64,000 bases of DNA from Nostoc sp. UHCC 0302 (GCF_038096175.1 NZ_CP151099.1:8100001-8164000); one strand, 5' to 3'. Positions 18,162-26,157 are shown, numbered from the stretch's first letter. A program made the numbers and translations. Notes: generated from the letters alone by a model not told the origin.

Positions 18162-19205
18162 TTACGTGTGTATAAGCTGGTTTATGACATTCTCCCATGA
18201 TATGTCTAGTGTCCGGTATCTTTCTAAACCTGCCATACCCATTTCAGTAGCTCTTTGTTGATGAAAGTATAAATTATCAATTGCTTGAGCGATCGCTTCC
18301 GGTTCTGGTTGAACAATCAAACCGGTTTCTTTGTCAACTACAAACTCTACTGCTTCGCCTGAGTCGGTGCAAGTAATTACTGGTTTAGCAGCTAACATTG
18401 CTTCTAATGTTACATACCCATAATCTTCATCATAGGAGCCAAAAAACACACCTAGACTATGAGCATAGAAACCCAGCATTTCAGCATCTGAAAGTCTTCC
18501 TATTAAACGTACTCGGTGATTAATATCTAATTGCTCAATCAAATTTTGTAGAGCTATCTTCTGTCCGCCATCTCCAGCAATTAAAGCTAAAACTGGAGAT
18601 TTGACATACTTCATAGCCTTAATTAATAAATGTTGTCTCTTCAGCTCCTCCAATCTACTAGGAAAAAAGATGTAAGGTTCTGCTGGGCTAGTATAAAACT
18701 GACCATATAGTTTTGGTGGATGATAAAGTGTAGCTGAACTGATTTGATTAAAGTATTGAAGACGCTTAGAAACTGTTTTACCGATAGTAAAGACCTTATT
18801 AAAACTCTTTAATGCTTGCTGATCATTTTGAATAATTTCTTGTCTAAGTAATTGACCTTCAGATGTTTTTGATAAGCCTTCAGTAAAAGTGGTATCCCAG
18901 AGATCATACACAGCACGATGTTGATGAATAATCCAAGCAACTTTATTAGGATGCTGCAAATAAAAAGTAGGAAACTTGAGACAAATGACTATATCCATAG
19001 TGTAGCCATTCATATACTCAAAGTTCTCACTAGCCCAAATATCCATGCTCCGCTTCACTTCACTTACTGGAGCGAAACGAAAAGGCATAGATATTTCCTC
19101 AGCTTCATGACCTGCTTCACGAATGGCTTTTACCAAACCATTTGTTAATATTTCTGCACCACCACGGATGAAAGGTACTTGAACTGTGACAACTCCTATT
19201 CTCAT
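18162..19205 (-). CDS. Glycosyltransferase family 4
   Basis: 347 residues. The N-terminus MRIGVVTVQVPFIRGGAEIL resembles the first domain of the 804-residue fusion downstream (QIAIVAPSPVPFCIGGAENL), and the donor-binding region FFPSRLEELKRQHLLIKAMKYV, then YDEDYGYVTLEAMLAAKPVI, is also close to it, so the two genes probably arose by duplication. Same strand, 31 bp before the methyltransferase gene. Sugar and acceptor are unknown. Confidence 0.88.
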   Translation of the reverse strand: MRIGVVTVQVPFIRGGAEILTNGLVKAIREAGHEAEEISMPFRFAPVSEVKRSMDIWASENFEYMNGYTMDIVICLKFPTFYLQHPNKVAWIIHQHRAVYDLWDTTFTEGLSKTSEGQLLRQEIIQNDQQALKSFNKVFTIGKTVSKRLQYFNQISSATLYHPPKLYGQFYTSPAEPYIFFPSRLEELKRQHLLIKAMKYVKSPVLALIAGDGGQKIALQNLIEQLDINHRVRLIGRLSDAEMLGFYAHSLGVFFGSYDEDYGYVTLEAMLAAKPVITCTDSGEAVEFVVDKETGLIVQPEPEAIAQAIDNLYFHQQRATEMGMAGLERYRTLDISWENVINQLIHT

Positions 19206-19234
19206 TATTTAAAAGTTGTAATTAATAATTATTT

Positions 19235-20638
19235 TCATGCTTTGTACGCTAATAGTACCATGTCACGGGAAACCGTAACGTAGTCGTTTAAATCGTCAAA
19301 TTTTCTAGTTAATGAATTAATTAAATGTACTGTTCCCTCAGTTTCTTCAAAGAAACAAGATTGATTTTTAATGAACCCTCTTGCCTCAGCTATAAAGCTA
19401 AGTGTATCAGGATGAATTGGGTTTTTATGCGTTGGATCTCTATAAAAATCTCCTGAACCTACTAATATATTTCTAGTATTGGGAGTTTCAAATATGACTA
19501 ATCCATTTGGTTTCAAAACTCTAACGCTTTCATCAAATAAATTAATTAGGGTTTCAAAAGGGAGATGTTCAATAATATGAAACCCTGTTATAGCACCCAA
19601 ACTTTCATCAGGTAAAGTTTGTAAATAAGCAATGACATCTGCTTCTTGAACTTCAAGCCCTTTATATCTGCATTGCTCTAGCATTACTCTATTGATATCT
19701 AAACCCTTGGCTGTATATCCAGAATTCCGTAGCAATTCTAACCATTCACCTCGACCGCAACCTACATCTAAAATTGGTGATTCAGGTGTACCAACTTTAG
19801 CTTCCTGAATTAAGGGTAGATAAACTTTGAAACTATTGAAGATATCTTGCTGGCTACCTCGGAACTTGTCTTCAAAATCGACGTAAAAAGCATCCAAAAA
19901 ATGTTGCTCTTCATTGATAAAGGTTTGCAGATTTTCTTGACTAAAAGGTTCTGGTAAACGTTTTCGTGCTTCTGCCAAAAACATAGTTATCAGACGCTTC
20001 TGCTGTATTAGATCATTTTTAAGGTAACTATCATTTTTGATATAAAATTCATCTGCCTTTTTAATTCTAATATCTGTATTAATTAGGTGTTCATCTATTC
20101 TTTGTATTTGGACATCTACTGCTTGCAAGCGCCTATTTATGGTATCTAAATTCTCTTCAATACTATTTAATAAACTCCCAGCTACAGTTTTAGAATCATC
20201 AATAGTATTAAGTCTGTTATTAATTTGATTGACACTTCCATTCAGACTATCTACTTGTAGTTTTAAATTTGTGACTTGTTCTATTAGCTGTCGATTCAGT
20301 GCTATCGACTCTCTTAAAGTACCGATTAAATTAAAATTGACTTCTCTTTGGTCTTTAAAGAAAAAATTAATAACTTTTAGAATAAATTGTTGTAATTTAG
20401 TAGGAATTTTAAAAGGAAAGCGATTAAGCTTATCAGGCCACTTTGTTCGGATAATTGATCTAGACTCTGCGTTTTTAAGTAAAGCTTCAATATAGCTAAT
20501 ATTTGACCTCATTCTGGATGTGTCTAAATTAGATTTAGAGCCTATTGTCCGAGAGTGAACTTGATGTTTAGCCACCTCATCATAAATCTTTTGTATTAAC
20601 TCATCAACGTTAATTTCTGGATTATTTGAATGAATCAT
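19235..20638 (-). CDS. Coiled-coil SAM-dependent methyltransferase, first gene of polysaccharide operon
   Basis: 467 residues. The first half is helical with a long coiled coil (about 110-200, heptads such as LIEQVTNLKLQVDSLNG). The second half is a methyltransferase: DVGCGRGEWLELL (about 292-304), AKGLDINRVMLEQC, GFHIIEHLPFETL and SVRVLKPNGLVIFETPN. The layout resembles WbdD-like or chain-capping methyltransferases, in which the coiled coil measures polysaccharide length; that role is inference. No kinase domain is present. It heads the minus-strand operon running to 12629. Confidence 0.82.
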   Translation of the reverse strand: MIHSNNPEINVDELIQKIYDEVAKHQVHSRTIGSKSNLDTSRMRSNISYIEALLKNAESRSIIRTKWPDKLNRFPFKIPTKLQQFILKVINFFFKDQREVNFNLIGTLRESIALNRQLIEQVTNLKLQVDSLNGSVNQINNRLNTIDDSKTVAGSLLNSIEENLDTINRRLQAVDVQIQRIDEHLINTDIRIKKADEFYIKNDSYLKNDLIQQKRLITMFLAEARKRLPEPFSQENLQTFINEEQHFLDAFYVDFEDKFRGSQQDIFNSFKVYLPLIQEAKVGTPESPILDVGCGRGEWLELLRNSGYTAKGLDINRVMLEQCRYKGLEVQEADVIAYLQTLPDESLGAITGFHIIEHLPFETLINLFDESVRVLKPNGLVIFETPNTRNILVGSGDFYRDPTHKNPIHPDTLSFIAEARGFIKNQSCFFEETEGTVHLINSLTRKFDDLNDYVTVSRDMVLLAYKA

Positions 20639-21070
20639 TTTATTAGTTCACCTAGCTAGCCCTGATTTGTTAAATTTTACCTACAAAGTACATCCATAAT
20701 TTAATGGGTTATAAAATTTTTCATCTAGAACTCACGTTAGATTTTTAATGTACACGTAGGTGGGCATTGTTTATCCTACACTAGCAGGCGATCGCATGGC
20801 CATTCTTTAATCAGTTAACAAAAATTAGGGTGTGATAGCCGTTCAACTGCTCAAAATTCCGTCCAAGTGGAGATAGGGGTCTTTATAAAACGTGAACGGC
20901 GTGCTTGACTAACCCAAGCCATTGCCTACCAAACACCTGTAAATCTGCGGTAAAAAGCCCTATTCTGAGTAATAAATGAGTAGTTACCTTGTTACAAAAG
21001 CCTACAAGCCTTATCTCTTGCTAAGAAAGCAGGGTTAAACTAGTAGCAAGAGGTACATTAAAGGAATAAT
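20639..21070. promoter_or_regulatory. Divergent intergenic region with a leader hairpin
   Basis: Separates the polysaccharide operon (-) from the VWA genes (+). A 9-bp perfect inverted repeat, CTCTTGCTA at 21015-21023 and TAGCAAGAG at 21044-21052, stands just before the AAGGA ribosome site of the VWA gene. A HIP1 octamer lies near 20789. Nothing else recognised. Confidence 0.4.
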
Positions 21071-21676
21071 ATGATGAGCGATCGCGACTATACATTAATC
21101 TTAGACAAAAGTGGTAGTATGTCTACCCCCGACCAAGCAGGCGGTAGAAATAGATGGGAGATAGCCCAAGAGTCGACTTTGGCATTGGCTAGAAAGTGTG
21201 AGCAGTTTGACCCGGATGGCATTACTGTTTACGTGTTTTCCGGTAGATTTAAACGTTATGATGATGTAACCTCAGCTAAAGTTGCACAGATATTTCTGGA
21301 AAATGACCCTGCTGGCACAACAAACTTAGCTGGTGTACTTCAGGATGCACTTAATAACTACTTTCAACGCAAGGCTGCTGGTAAAACAAAGGCGAATGGA
21401 GAGACAATTTTAGTAATTACTGATGGTGAACCTGACGATCGCAAAGCAGTATTTGAAGTGATAATTCATGCTACTCGCCAGATGGAGCGTGATGAAGAAT
21501 TAGCAATTTCGATTATTCAAGTAGGTTCAGATCCTCAAGCAACTAAATTCCTCAAAGCTTTAGACGACCAGTTGCAAAGTGTCGGCGCTAAATTTGATAT
21601 TTGCGACACGGTGACTTTAGACGATTTAGAAGAAATGAGCCTTGCAGATGTATTGATGAACGCCATAACTGATTGA
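21071..21676 (+). CDS. VWA domain protein, copy 1
   Basis: 201 residues, a single von Willebrand factor A domain. The metal-ion-dependent adhesion site reads DKSGS (12-16) after YTLIL, with TTNLAGVL supplying the MIDAS threonine and ITDGEPDD the third acidic position. No signal peptide, so cytoplasmic. AAGGA lies 5 bp before the first of two ATGs. A close paralogue follows 160 bp downstream. VWA proteins of this type often work as paired partners of ATPases or as scaffolds; no such partner is next to it. Confidence 0.88.
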   Translation: MMSDRDYTLILDKSGSMSTPDQAGGRNRWEIAQESTLALARKCEQFDPDGITVYVFSGRFKRYDDVTSAKVAQIFLENDPAGTTNLAGVLQDALNNYFQRKAAGKTKANGETILVITDGEPDDRKAVFEVIIHATRQMERDEELAISIIQVGSDPQATKFLKALDDQLQSVGAKFDICDTVTLDDLEEMSLADVLMNAITD

Positions 21677-21678
21677 TA

Positions 21679-21706
21679 AGTCAAGAGTCAAGAGTCAAGA
21701 GTCAAG
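21679..21706. repeat. Heptanucleotide tandem repeat (STRR type)
   Basis: Four uninterrupted copies of AGTCAAG directly after the first VWA gene. Short tandem heptamers like this are typical of heterocystous cyanobacteria. Degenerate copies occur at 51641-51662. Confidence 0.85.
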
Positions 21707-21710
21707 AGGA

Positions 21711-21751
21711 GCCAGTGCGTTGGGCGGTTTCCCCGACTTGTAGCAACTGGC
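21711..21751. repeat. 41-bp palindromic dispersed repeat, copy 2
   Basis: Arms GCCAGT / ACTGGC around the conserved core also found at 11292-11332 (reverse orientation) and, with an insertion, at 60184-60269. It sits between the two VWA genes next to the heptamer repeat. Confidence 0.85.
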
Positions 21752-21836
21752 GTTCAAGAGTTCATACTTCACAGCCGTGAATACCAAGCTTGTTGATTGA
21801 CATTGATCATTGATTAAATAAATGGAGAATTTAAGA

Positions 21837-22442
21837 ATGTTAGAAAATCGTGACTATACCTTAATTATCGACAAAAGTGGCAGCATGGCAACCCCTGATC
21901 AAAAAGGTGGTAGAACTCGATGGGTCACAGCACAAGAATCTACCTTTGCCTTAGCTAGTAAGTGTGAACAATTCGATTCAGATGGCATCACTATTTATGT
22001 GTTTTCTGGGAGATTTAAACGCTATGAAAATGTTACATCAAGTAAAGTAGCACAAATTTTTAGAGAAAATGATCCCTCTGGTACTACTGATTTAGCAGGC
22101 GTATTAAAACACGCAACTGATGATTATTTACAACGCAAAGCATCTGGTCAAACCAAGTCAAATGGTGAAACAATTTTAGTAGTTACTGATGGTGAACCCG
22201 ATGATCGCAAAGCAGTGATGAAAGTAATTATTGAAGCTTCTCGCCGCATTGATCGGGATGAAGAATTAGCCATTTCTTTTATTCAAGTTGGTACAGATCA
22301 GCAAGCTACTCGCTTTCTGAAAGTTTTAGATGATGAACTGCAAAGTGCTGGTGCTAAATTTGATATTTGTGACACAATTACTATGGAAGATATGGAAGAT
22401 ATGAGTTTATCAGAAGTGCTACTTAATGCCATTAATGATTAG
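21837..22442 (+). CDS. VWA domain protein, copy 2
   Basis: 201 residues from the ATG at 21837, chosen over the ATG at 21822 because GGAG at 21824-21827 is then 9 bp upstream and the length equals that of copy 1. MIDAS motif DKSGS (12-16), then TTDLAGVL and VTDGEPDD. Roughly 75-80% identical to copy 1 by eye, with differences spread along the length, which indicates an old duplication with both copies maintained. The heptamer and 41-bp repeats lie between the copies. Confidence 0.88.
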   Translation: MLENRDYTLIIDKSGSMATPDQKGGRTRWVTAQESTFALASKCEQFDSDGITIYVFSGRFKRYENVTSSKVAQIFRENDPSGTTDLAGVLKHATDDYLQRKASGQTKSNGETILVVTDGEPDDRKAVMKVIIEASRRIDRDEELAISFIQVGTDQQATRFLKVLDDELQSAGAKFDICDTITMEDMEDMSLSEVLLNAIND

Positions 22443-22547
22443 TAGAAAAAGGGAACAGGGAGCAGAGAAGAAATAACTTTTAACTCCTAACTCAGCACTC
22501 GCTACTAAGATGTTGCACTAGCTATAACATTTTTGGGACTTGTAACA

Positions 22548-22940
22548 ATGGATTCCATCGATAAGCTGTTAGCTCAACTCAAAGCTGAGTACGAAGAAGT
22601 ACAACCCAAACAGCAGCAACAAACTTCAAATATACCTAAATCATTTATCCAAGCGTCGGCAAAATCGGCATCTTTAATAGATAACCTTTTGGCAGAAGTT
22701 AAGGCTGATTTTGCCCAAGAAGATGCTGTGCTTGAGTTGAAAAGACAAGAAGAAATACAACAAGCAAAAAGACAAGAAGAACAACTCAAAGCTAAAGAAA
22801 TAGAGGCTTTGAAAAAGCAGGCAAAAGATTGGCTAAATAAACTCGATCCGTTCTCACCTGAAGGACTTTGGTTTGAAAGATTTTCTGAAGGTTACCCTTC
22901 AAAATTAGAAGCAGCAATAGAATATCTGCAAACCAACTAA
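22548..22940 (+). CDS. Small coiled-coil protein (Slr1339-like)
   Basis: 130 residues from ATG 22548 (a TTG 15 bases upstream is unlikely). It has two copies of a short motif: SIDKLLAQLKAEYEE at the start and SLIDNLLAEVKADFAQE at about 48-64, then a charged coiled coil (about 65-100) and a C-terminal conserved part WLNKLDPFSPEGLWFERFSEGYPSK. It resembles cyanobacterial proteins annotated as Slr1339-family salt stress proteins, from memory only. It follows the VWA pair on the same strand and may be functionally linked. Confidence 0.65.
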   Translation: MDSIDKLLAQLKAEYEEVQPKQQQQTSNIPKSFIQASAKSASLIDNLLAEVKADFAQEDAVLELKRQEEIQQAKRQEEQLKAKEIEALKKQAKDWLNKLDPFSPEGLWFERFSEGYPSKLEAAIEYLQTN

Positions 22941-22972
22941 TAAAATCAATCTATTTTAACTGTTGCTATCAA

Positions 22973-23326
22973 CTAATCGTTATTGTGTTTGCCACTTAAT
23001 CCAGATAAATTCTGAATAGCCCACTCATGCATTGCATAGAGAATTGGCTGTAAACTTTCTCCTAATGGCGTCAGAGAATATTCCACTTTGGGAGGAATTT
23101 GGGCATAGACTTCTCGATGAATTATACCGTCTTCTTCCATTTCTCTAAGTTGCTGAGTCAGCATTTTTTGGGTAATTCCAGGTAAGGCTCGCTGCAACTC
23201 ACCAAACCGTTTTACACCAGCCATTAATTCTCTTATAATTAAAACCTTCCAACGTCCGCCAATAATTTTTAGCGTGGTTTCAACTTCGCAAGTTAGCCTG
23301 CTGTAGTTTTCTGCTTCTGCTTTCAT
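22973..23326 (-). CDS. HxlR/DUF24-type redox-sensing regulator
   Basis: 117 residues, winged-helix HxlR (DUF24) family. [20 protein letters not shown] (11-30) holds the conserved N-terminal cysteine (C13), which in YodB/HypR-type relatives senses quinones, diamide or other electrophiles; [20 protein letters not shown] is the recognition helix region. It is divergent from an azoreductase gene, the same pairing as YodB with AzoR1 in Bacillus. It probably represses both genes through palindromes in the shared promoter. Confidence 0.88.
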   Translation of the reverse strand: MKAEAENYSRLTCEVETTLKIIGGRWKVLIIRELMAGVKRFGELQRALPGITQKMLTQQLREMEEDGIIHREVYAQIPPKVEYSLTPLGESLQPILYAMHEWAIQNLSGLSGKHNND

Positions 23327-23329
23327 AGT

Positions 23330-23352
23330 TACTTTTTAGTAAGATACTTACT
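23330..23352. promoter_or_regulatory. Overlapping palindromes, probable HxlR operator
   Basis: TTACT-TTTT-AGTAA immediately followed by AGTAAG-ATA-CTTACT, sharing the AGTAA half, 4 to 26 bp upstream of the HxlR start. TTAC/GTAA inverted repeats are the known type of DUF24 regulator site. A weaker half site (CCTACTT) follows at 23361. The position would allow autorepression and control of the divergent azoreductase gene. Confidence 0.65.
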
Positions 23353-23474
23353 TTTAAGTGCCTACTTCTCATATTAACTGTATATAGATTAAAGTCTACT
23401 GGGCAAGTTTTTTGCACTTTACCCATAACGCTGTTACACACTTATCAGCATAGTTCTGATTGGGAAATTTATTT

Positions 23475-24098
23475 ATGGCAAATATCCTCCACATTGATAC
23501 TAGTCCTCGTGGTGAACGTTCTATTTCACGCGCACTCTCCTATGAGTTCATTACATCTTGGAAAGATACTCATACAGGCGATAAAGTGACTTACCGTGAT
23601 TTGGGTCACAATCCTGTTCCTCATGTCAACGAAGCGTGGATTGCTGCTGCTTTTACACCACCTGATACACATACACCGGAACTAGCTGAAGCAATAAAGC
23701 TGTCTGATAGCTTGATCGACGAGTTTATCGCAGCCGATCGCTACGTTATTGGTGTGCCGATGTACAACTTTAATATACCCTCTACCTTCAAAGCTTACAT
23801 TGACCAAATTGTCCGTGTTGGTCGCACTTTCACGATTGACGAAAATGGGTACAAAGGTTTAGTAGATAGCAGTAAAAAATTACTGATTATCACAGCGCGT
23901 GGTGGTAGTTTCCCTCCAGGAACTCCCTTCGCTGCTTATGATTATCAAGAACCATATCTCCGCGCTATTTTTGGTTTTCTTGGTATTACTGATGTTACCT
24001 TTATCCACGCCGATAGCTTGGGTGCAGGTGATGAGGCTCGTGAAAAGTCTCTAGCCGCTGCTAAAGATGCGATCGCCCAAGCAGTAGCTAACTGGTAG
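23475..24098 (+). CDS. azoR: FMN-dependent NADH-azoreductase / quinone reductase
   Basis: 207 residues from ATG 23475 (MANILHIDTSPRGERSISRAL); an upstream TTG is rejected because the family begins at this point. Flavodoxin-like fold: the FMN phosphate site is SPRGERSIS (9-17), the isoalloxazine contact is VPMYNFNIPSTFKAYIDQI and the second loop is TARGGSF. The enzyme performs two-electron reduction of quinones and azo compounds. Pairing with the divergent HxlR regulator suggests induction by electrophile stress. Confidence 0.92.
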   Translation: MANILHIDTSPRGERSISRALSYEFITSWKDTHTGDKVTYRDLGHNPVPHVNEAWIAAAFTPPDTHTPELAEAIKLSDSLIDEFIAADRYVIGVPMYNFNIPSTFKAYIDQIVRVGRTFTIDENGYKGLVDSSKKLLIITARGGSFPPGTPFAAYDYQEPYLRAIFGFLGITDVTFIHADSLGAGDEAREKSLAAAKDAIAQAVANW

Positions 24099-24502
24099 TT
24101 ATATCCATTTTAGATTTAGTTTTGTAAGTAGAAGCGCACAGATGTCCGCTTCTACCGCAATTAAACCGGAGTTCTTTAAATTGAAATTTTATGAGCTGAA
24201 ATTGCCCAAATGAGGAATTTACGAAATATTTGCGCTCGTTGTTTGTGAATTAAAAAATAACTGCTTTAATTTTGAAGAGAGAGCGAGAATCAGGAATGCG
24301 ATCGCAGGAATTGTAGGCAACTTCATAGACAAGGATATCATCAAAGTAAATTGGCAGCGAATGCGAAGAGAAAACAGCCAATTTCTTCTTTTTAACCAAA
24401 TTGGTCAGTAGAAATTAGAGCAAATCTGCATTATCTTAGATAAAGATTAAAAACTTATTTTAAAAATTTATTGGGAGAACTGTCAGTCCCCCCGAAAACA
24501 AG
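24099..24502. other. Intergenic region with one hairpin
   Basis: A 9-bp perfect inverted repeat, GTAGAAGCG at 24128-24136 and CGCTTCTAC at 24147-24155, follows the azoreductase gene and has the GTAG...CTAC outline of the dispersed hairpins, without a T-run. One HIP1 site lies near 24299. No gene recognised. Confidence 0.5.
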
Positions 24503-24835
24503 CTAAAGAAGATTCAAAACAGCAGTACTAAATTGCTCGTAAGGAGTAACTCCCACAATAGTTTCTACTAACTCAGCATCCTTAAAAATTAAAACTGCTG
24601 GAATGCTGCGAAGACCAAATTTTTTGAACAACGGTTTGTTTTCATCTACATCTACTTTAACGACTTTGGCACGACCTTTGTATTCTTGAGCGAGTTGCTC
24701 TATTAATGGACTAATCAAGCGACAAGGGCCACACCAAGTAGCAGTAAAGTCAACAACAACAACTTTTTCTTCACTTAAAAGAGTATCAAATTCACTTTCT
24801 TGAACGTAAGTAACTGTATCAGTGTTAGTAGACAT
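24503..24835 (-). CDS. trxA: Thioredoxin
   Basis: 110 residues with the classic fold and redox site WCGPC (34-38, C35 and C38), the cis-proline region RSIPAVLIF, and VKVDVDENK. It reduces disulfides of target proteins with electrons from a thioredoxin reductase. The start is supported by GAGGAG 8 bp upstream. It is monocistronic on the minus strand. Which of the several cyanobacterial thioredoxin classes it belongs to cannot be settled by eye; the TATWCGPC form differs from the usual WAPWCGPC. Confidence 0.93.
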   Translation of the reverse strand: MSTNTDTVTYVQESEFDTLLSEEKVVVVDFTATWCGPCRLISPLIEQLAQEYKGRAKVVKVDVDENKPLFKKFGLRSIPAVLIFKDAELVETIVGVTPYEQFSTAVLNLL

Positions 24836-25088
24836 TTCTTAACTCCTCAGTATTAAACTAAAATTTCAAAAAAACTATTTTCGAGTATATAGCTAACGAA
24901 GATTCAAGGTTTCACCTCAAACTGATTTTTAGGAGCTTAACAATCCATTGTTTCAAGTCTGTTTTACCTATGATGGTTATGAGAACAGCCGTTTGAACAC
25001 GCAAGGTTAAGTTTGTTATGGAAAACTTCTGAACAGGGGTTTTGGCTTCTCAAACTTAGATTTGCGTTTGCAAGCAAAATTTTGTGTC

Positions 25089-25117
25089 AAAAAGGCTCAA
25101 GCAGAAATGCTTAAGCC
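25089..25117 (-). terminator. Rho-independent terminator of the RRM gene
   Basis: On the minus strand, stem GGCTTAAGCA / TGCTTGAGCC (one wobble) with a TTTC loop followed by TTTTT, 63 bp after the stop at 25180. The remaining 24836-25088 sequence shows no gene. Confidence 0.85.
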
Positions 25118-25179
25118 GTTAATACATCAAAATATTTGCTGGACTAACAGATTAGCTCAAAAAATTAAATTTATAAGGC

Positions 25180-25479
25180 TTAATAACGGTTACGTCCGCC
25201 ATAATTATTTTGGTTGCCGCCAAACGAGCCTCTTTCTTCTTTAGGTCTAGCTTTATTTACTTTCAAGTCACGTCCCATCCACTCAGCACCATTAAGAGCT
25301 TCAATGGCAGCTGTTTCTTCAGCGTCTGTTCCCATTTCTACAAAACCGAAACCGCGTAAACGTCCTGTTTCACGGTCAGTAGGTAGCTGTACCCGCTTTA
25401 CTGAACCATATTCTGCAAAAACAGCATTTAAAGTTTCTTCTGTAACTTCGTAGGAAAGATTGCCTACATAAAGGGACAT
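25180..25479 (-). CDS. Single-RRM RNA-binding protein (Rbp family)
   Basis: 99 residues: one RRM with RNP2 LYVGNL (3-8) and RNP1 RGFGFVEM (42-49), then a short Gly/Asn-rich tail (GSFGGNQNNYGGRNRY). This is the cyanobacterial glycine-rich Rbp type, known in Anabaena for cold-induced expression and RNA binding. The Shine-Dalgarno CGGAG lies in the 3' arm of a leader hairpin (25487-25525), which suggests post-transcriptional control. Its own terminator follows at 25089. A second RRM gene lies 0.8 kb upstream on the same strand. Confidence 0.93.
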   Translation of the reverse strand: MSLYVGNLSYEVTEETLNAVFAEYGSVKRVQLPTDRETGRLRGFGFVEMGTDAEETAAIEALNGAEWMGRDLKVNKARPKEERGSFGGNQNNYGGRNRY

Positions 25480-25486
25480 AGATTAT

Positions 25487-25525
25487 CTCCGAAATCATAA
25501 ATGTGTAGAGATTTAGGTTTCGGAG
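25487..25525 (-). promoter_or_regulatory. Leader hairpin masking the RRM gene's ribosome site
   Basis: Perfect 8-bp inverted repeat, CTCCGAAA / TTTCGGAG, with a 23-nt loop. In the minus-strand mRNA the 3' arm contains the CGGAG Shine-Dalgarno 7 bp before the ATG. The loop contains CTAAATCTCTACAC, whose complement recurs exactly at 26786-26799. Confidence 0.6.
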
Positions 25526-25629
25526 AAAAGTCTGTAAATACCAAAAGCAAAAAGCCTGTTAATACTAAAAACAAACGCGGTCGCCGAATTAACTCTCATC
25601 TTACACTATGACATAAAAGCACAATATTA

Positions 25630-25642
25630 GGGCGGAAGTTTG
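25630..25642. repeat. Inverted repeat flanking the 69-residue gene, left copy
   Basis: GGGCGGAAGTTTG, a perfect 13-bp mate of CAAACTTCCGCCC at 26145-26157; similarity extends to about 23 bp (adjoining AAACCA). The remaining 25526-25901 sequence holds no recognisable gene. Confidence 0.7.
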
Positions 25643-25853
25643 AAAAACCACCATAAAAAGTCATGTGAGTGATTGATATTTTAAGTAAGGTTAATAATAC
25701 TGATTTTATGCAGCTTTAATGCTTATTAGCTGATCGTCACTACCAAATAAAACTTAAAATCAGCTGATTCCTAAAATCGCTAAAGATTCTATTAGCATTA
25801 AATTTAGAGGATATTTAGCTGAAAAATGTTACCTAAAAATCCTCATTATTCAA

Positions 25854-25883
25854 ATCCAACTAATGATTCTTGCAAAGTTGGAT
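25854..25883 (-). terminator. Possible terminator of the 69-residue gene
   Basis: On the minus strand ATCCAACT / AGTTGGAT with a 14-nt loop, 19 bp after the stop at 25902; a flanking AAAATCC / GGATTTTT pair extends the stem with a bulge. Confidence 0.5.
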
Positions 25884-25901
25884 AGGATTTTTAGCTTACT
25901 A

Positions 25902-26111
25902 TTAGCTTACTAATTCAACTAAAGCGTCCCCGTGGAAACGAACTACGCAGGAAACTAAGCAGCCACGATAATGGTCAGTTGTGAATACTGAGAGAGTAAC
26001 ATTGGTCTGACCTAAATCTAAAATTTGTTTAACCTTGCAGATTTGCCTTTTGTTTTTGCAGTAGGCAACAATGCGATCGCCAGCCTTGACATCCAACGCT
26101 TTAATTTTCAA
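25902..26111 (-). CDS. Small conserved-looking protein, unknown function
   Basis: 69 residues, starting at TTG 26111 since the frame upstream is closed by TAG four codons earlier and no ATG is available. It reads IKALDVKAGDRIVAY at the start and GDALVELVS at the end; the short beta-rich pattern with alternating hydrophobics suggests a small barrel, and three cysteines are present. I do not recognise a family. It lies between two RRM genes on the same strand and within a 13-bp inverted repeat pair, 528 bp end to end. Confidence 0.6.
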   Translation of the reverse strand: MKIKALDVKAGDRIVAYCKNKRQICKVKQILDLGQTNVTLSVFTTDHYRGCLVSCVVRFHGDALVELVS

Positions 26112-26144
26112 TTTCTACTCAACTTCATCAAAGAATTGGTTTAC

Positions 26145-26157
26145 CAAACTTCCGCCC
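26145..26157. repeat. Inverted repeat flanking the 69-residue gene, right copy
   Basis: CAAACTTCCGCCC, mate of 25630-25642. In the minus-strand transcript it lies about 33 nt before the TTG start. Confidence 0.7.

Noticed and set aside
25062-25244. 60-codon plus-strand ORF over the RRM gene end
   Set aside because: It covers the RRM terminator and the antisense of its 3' end.
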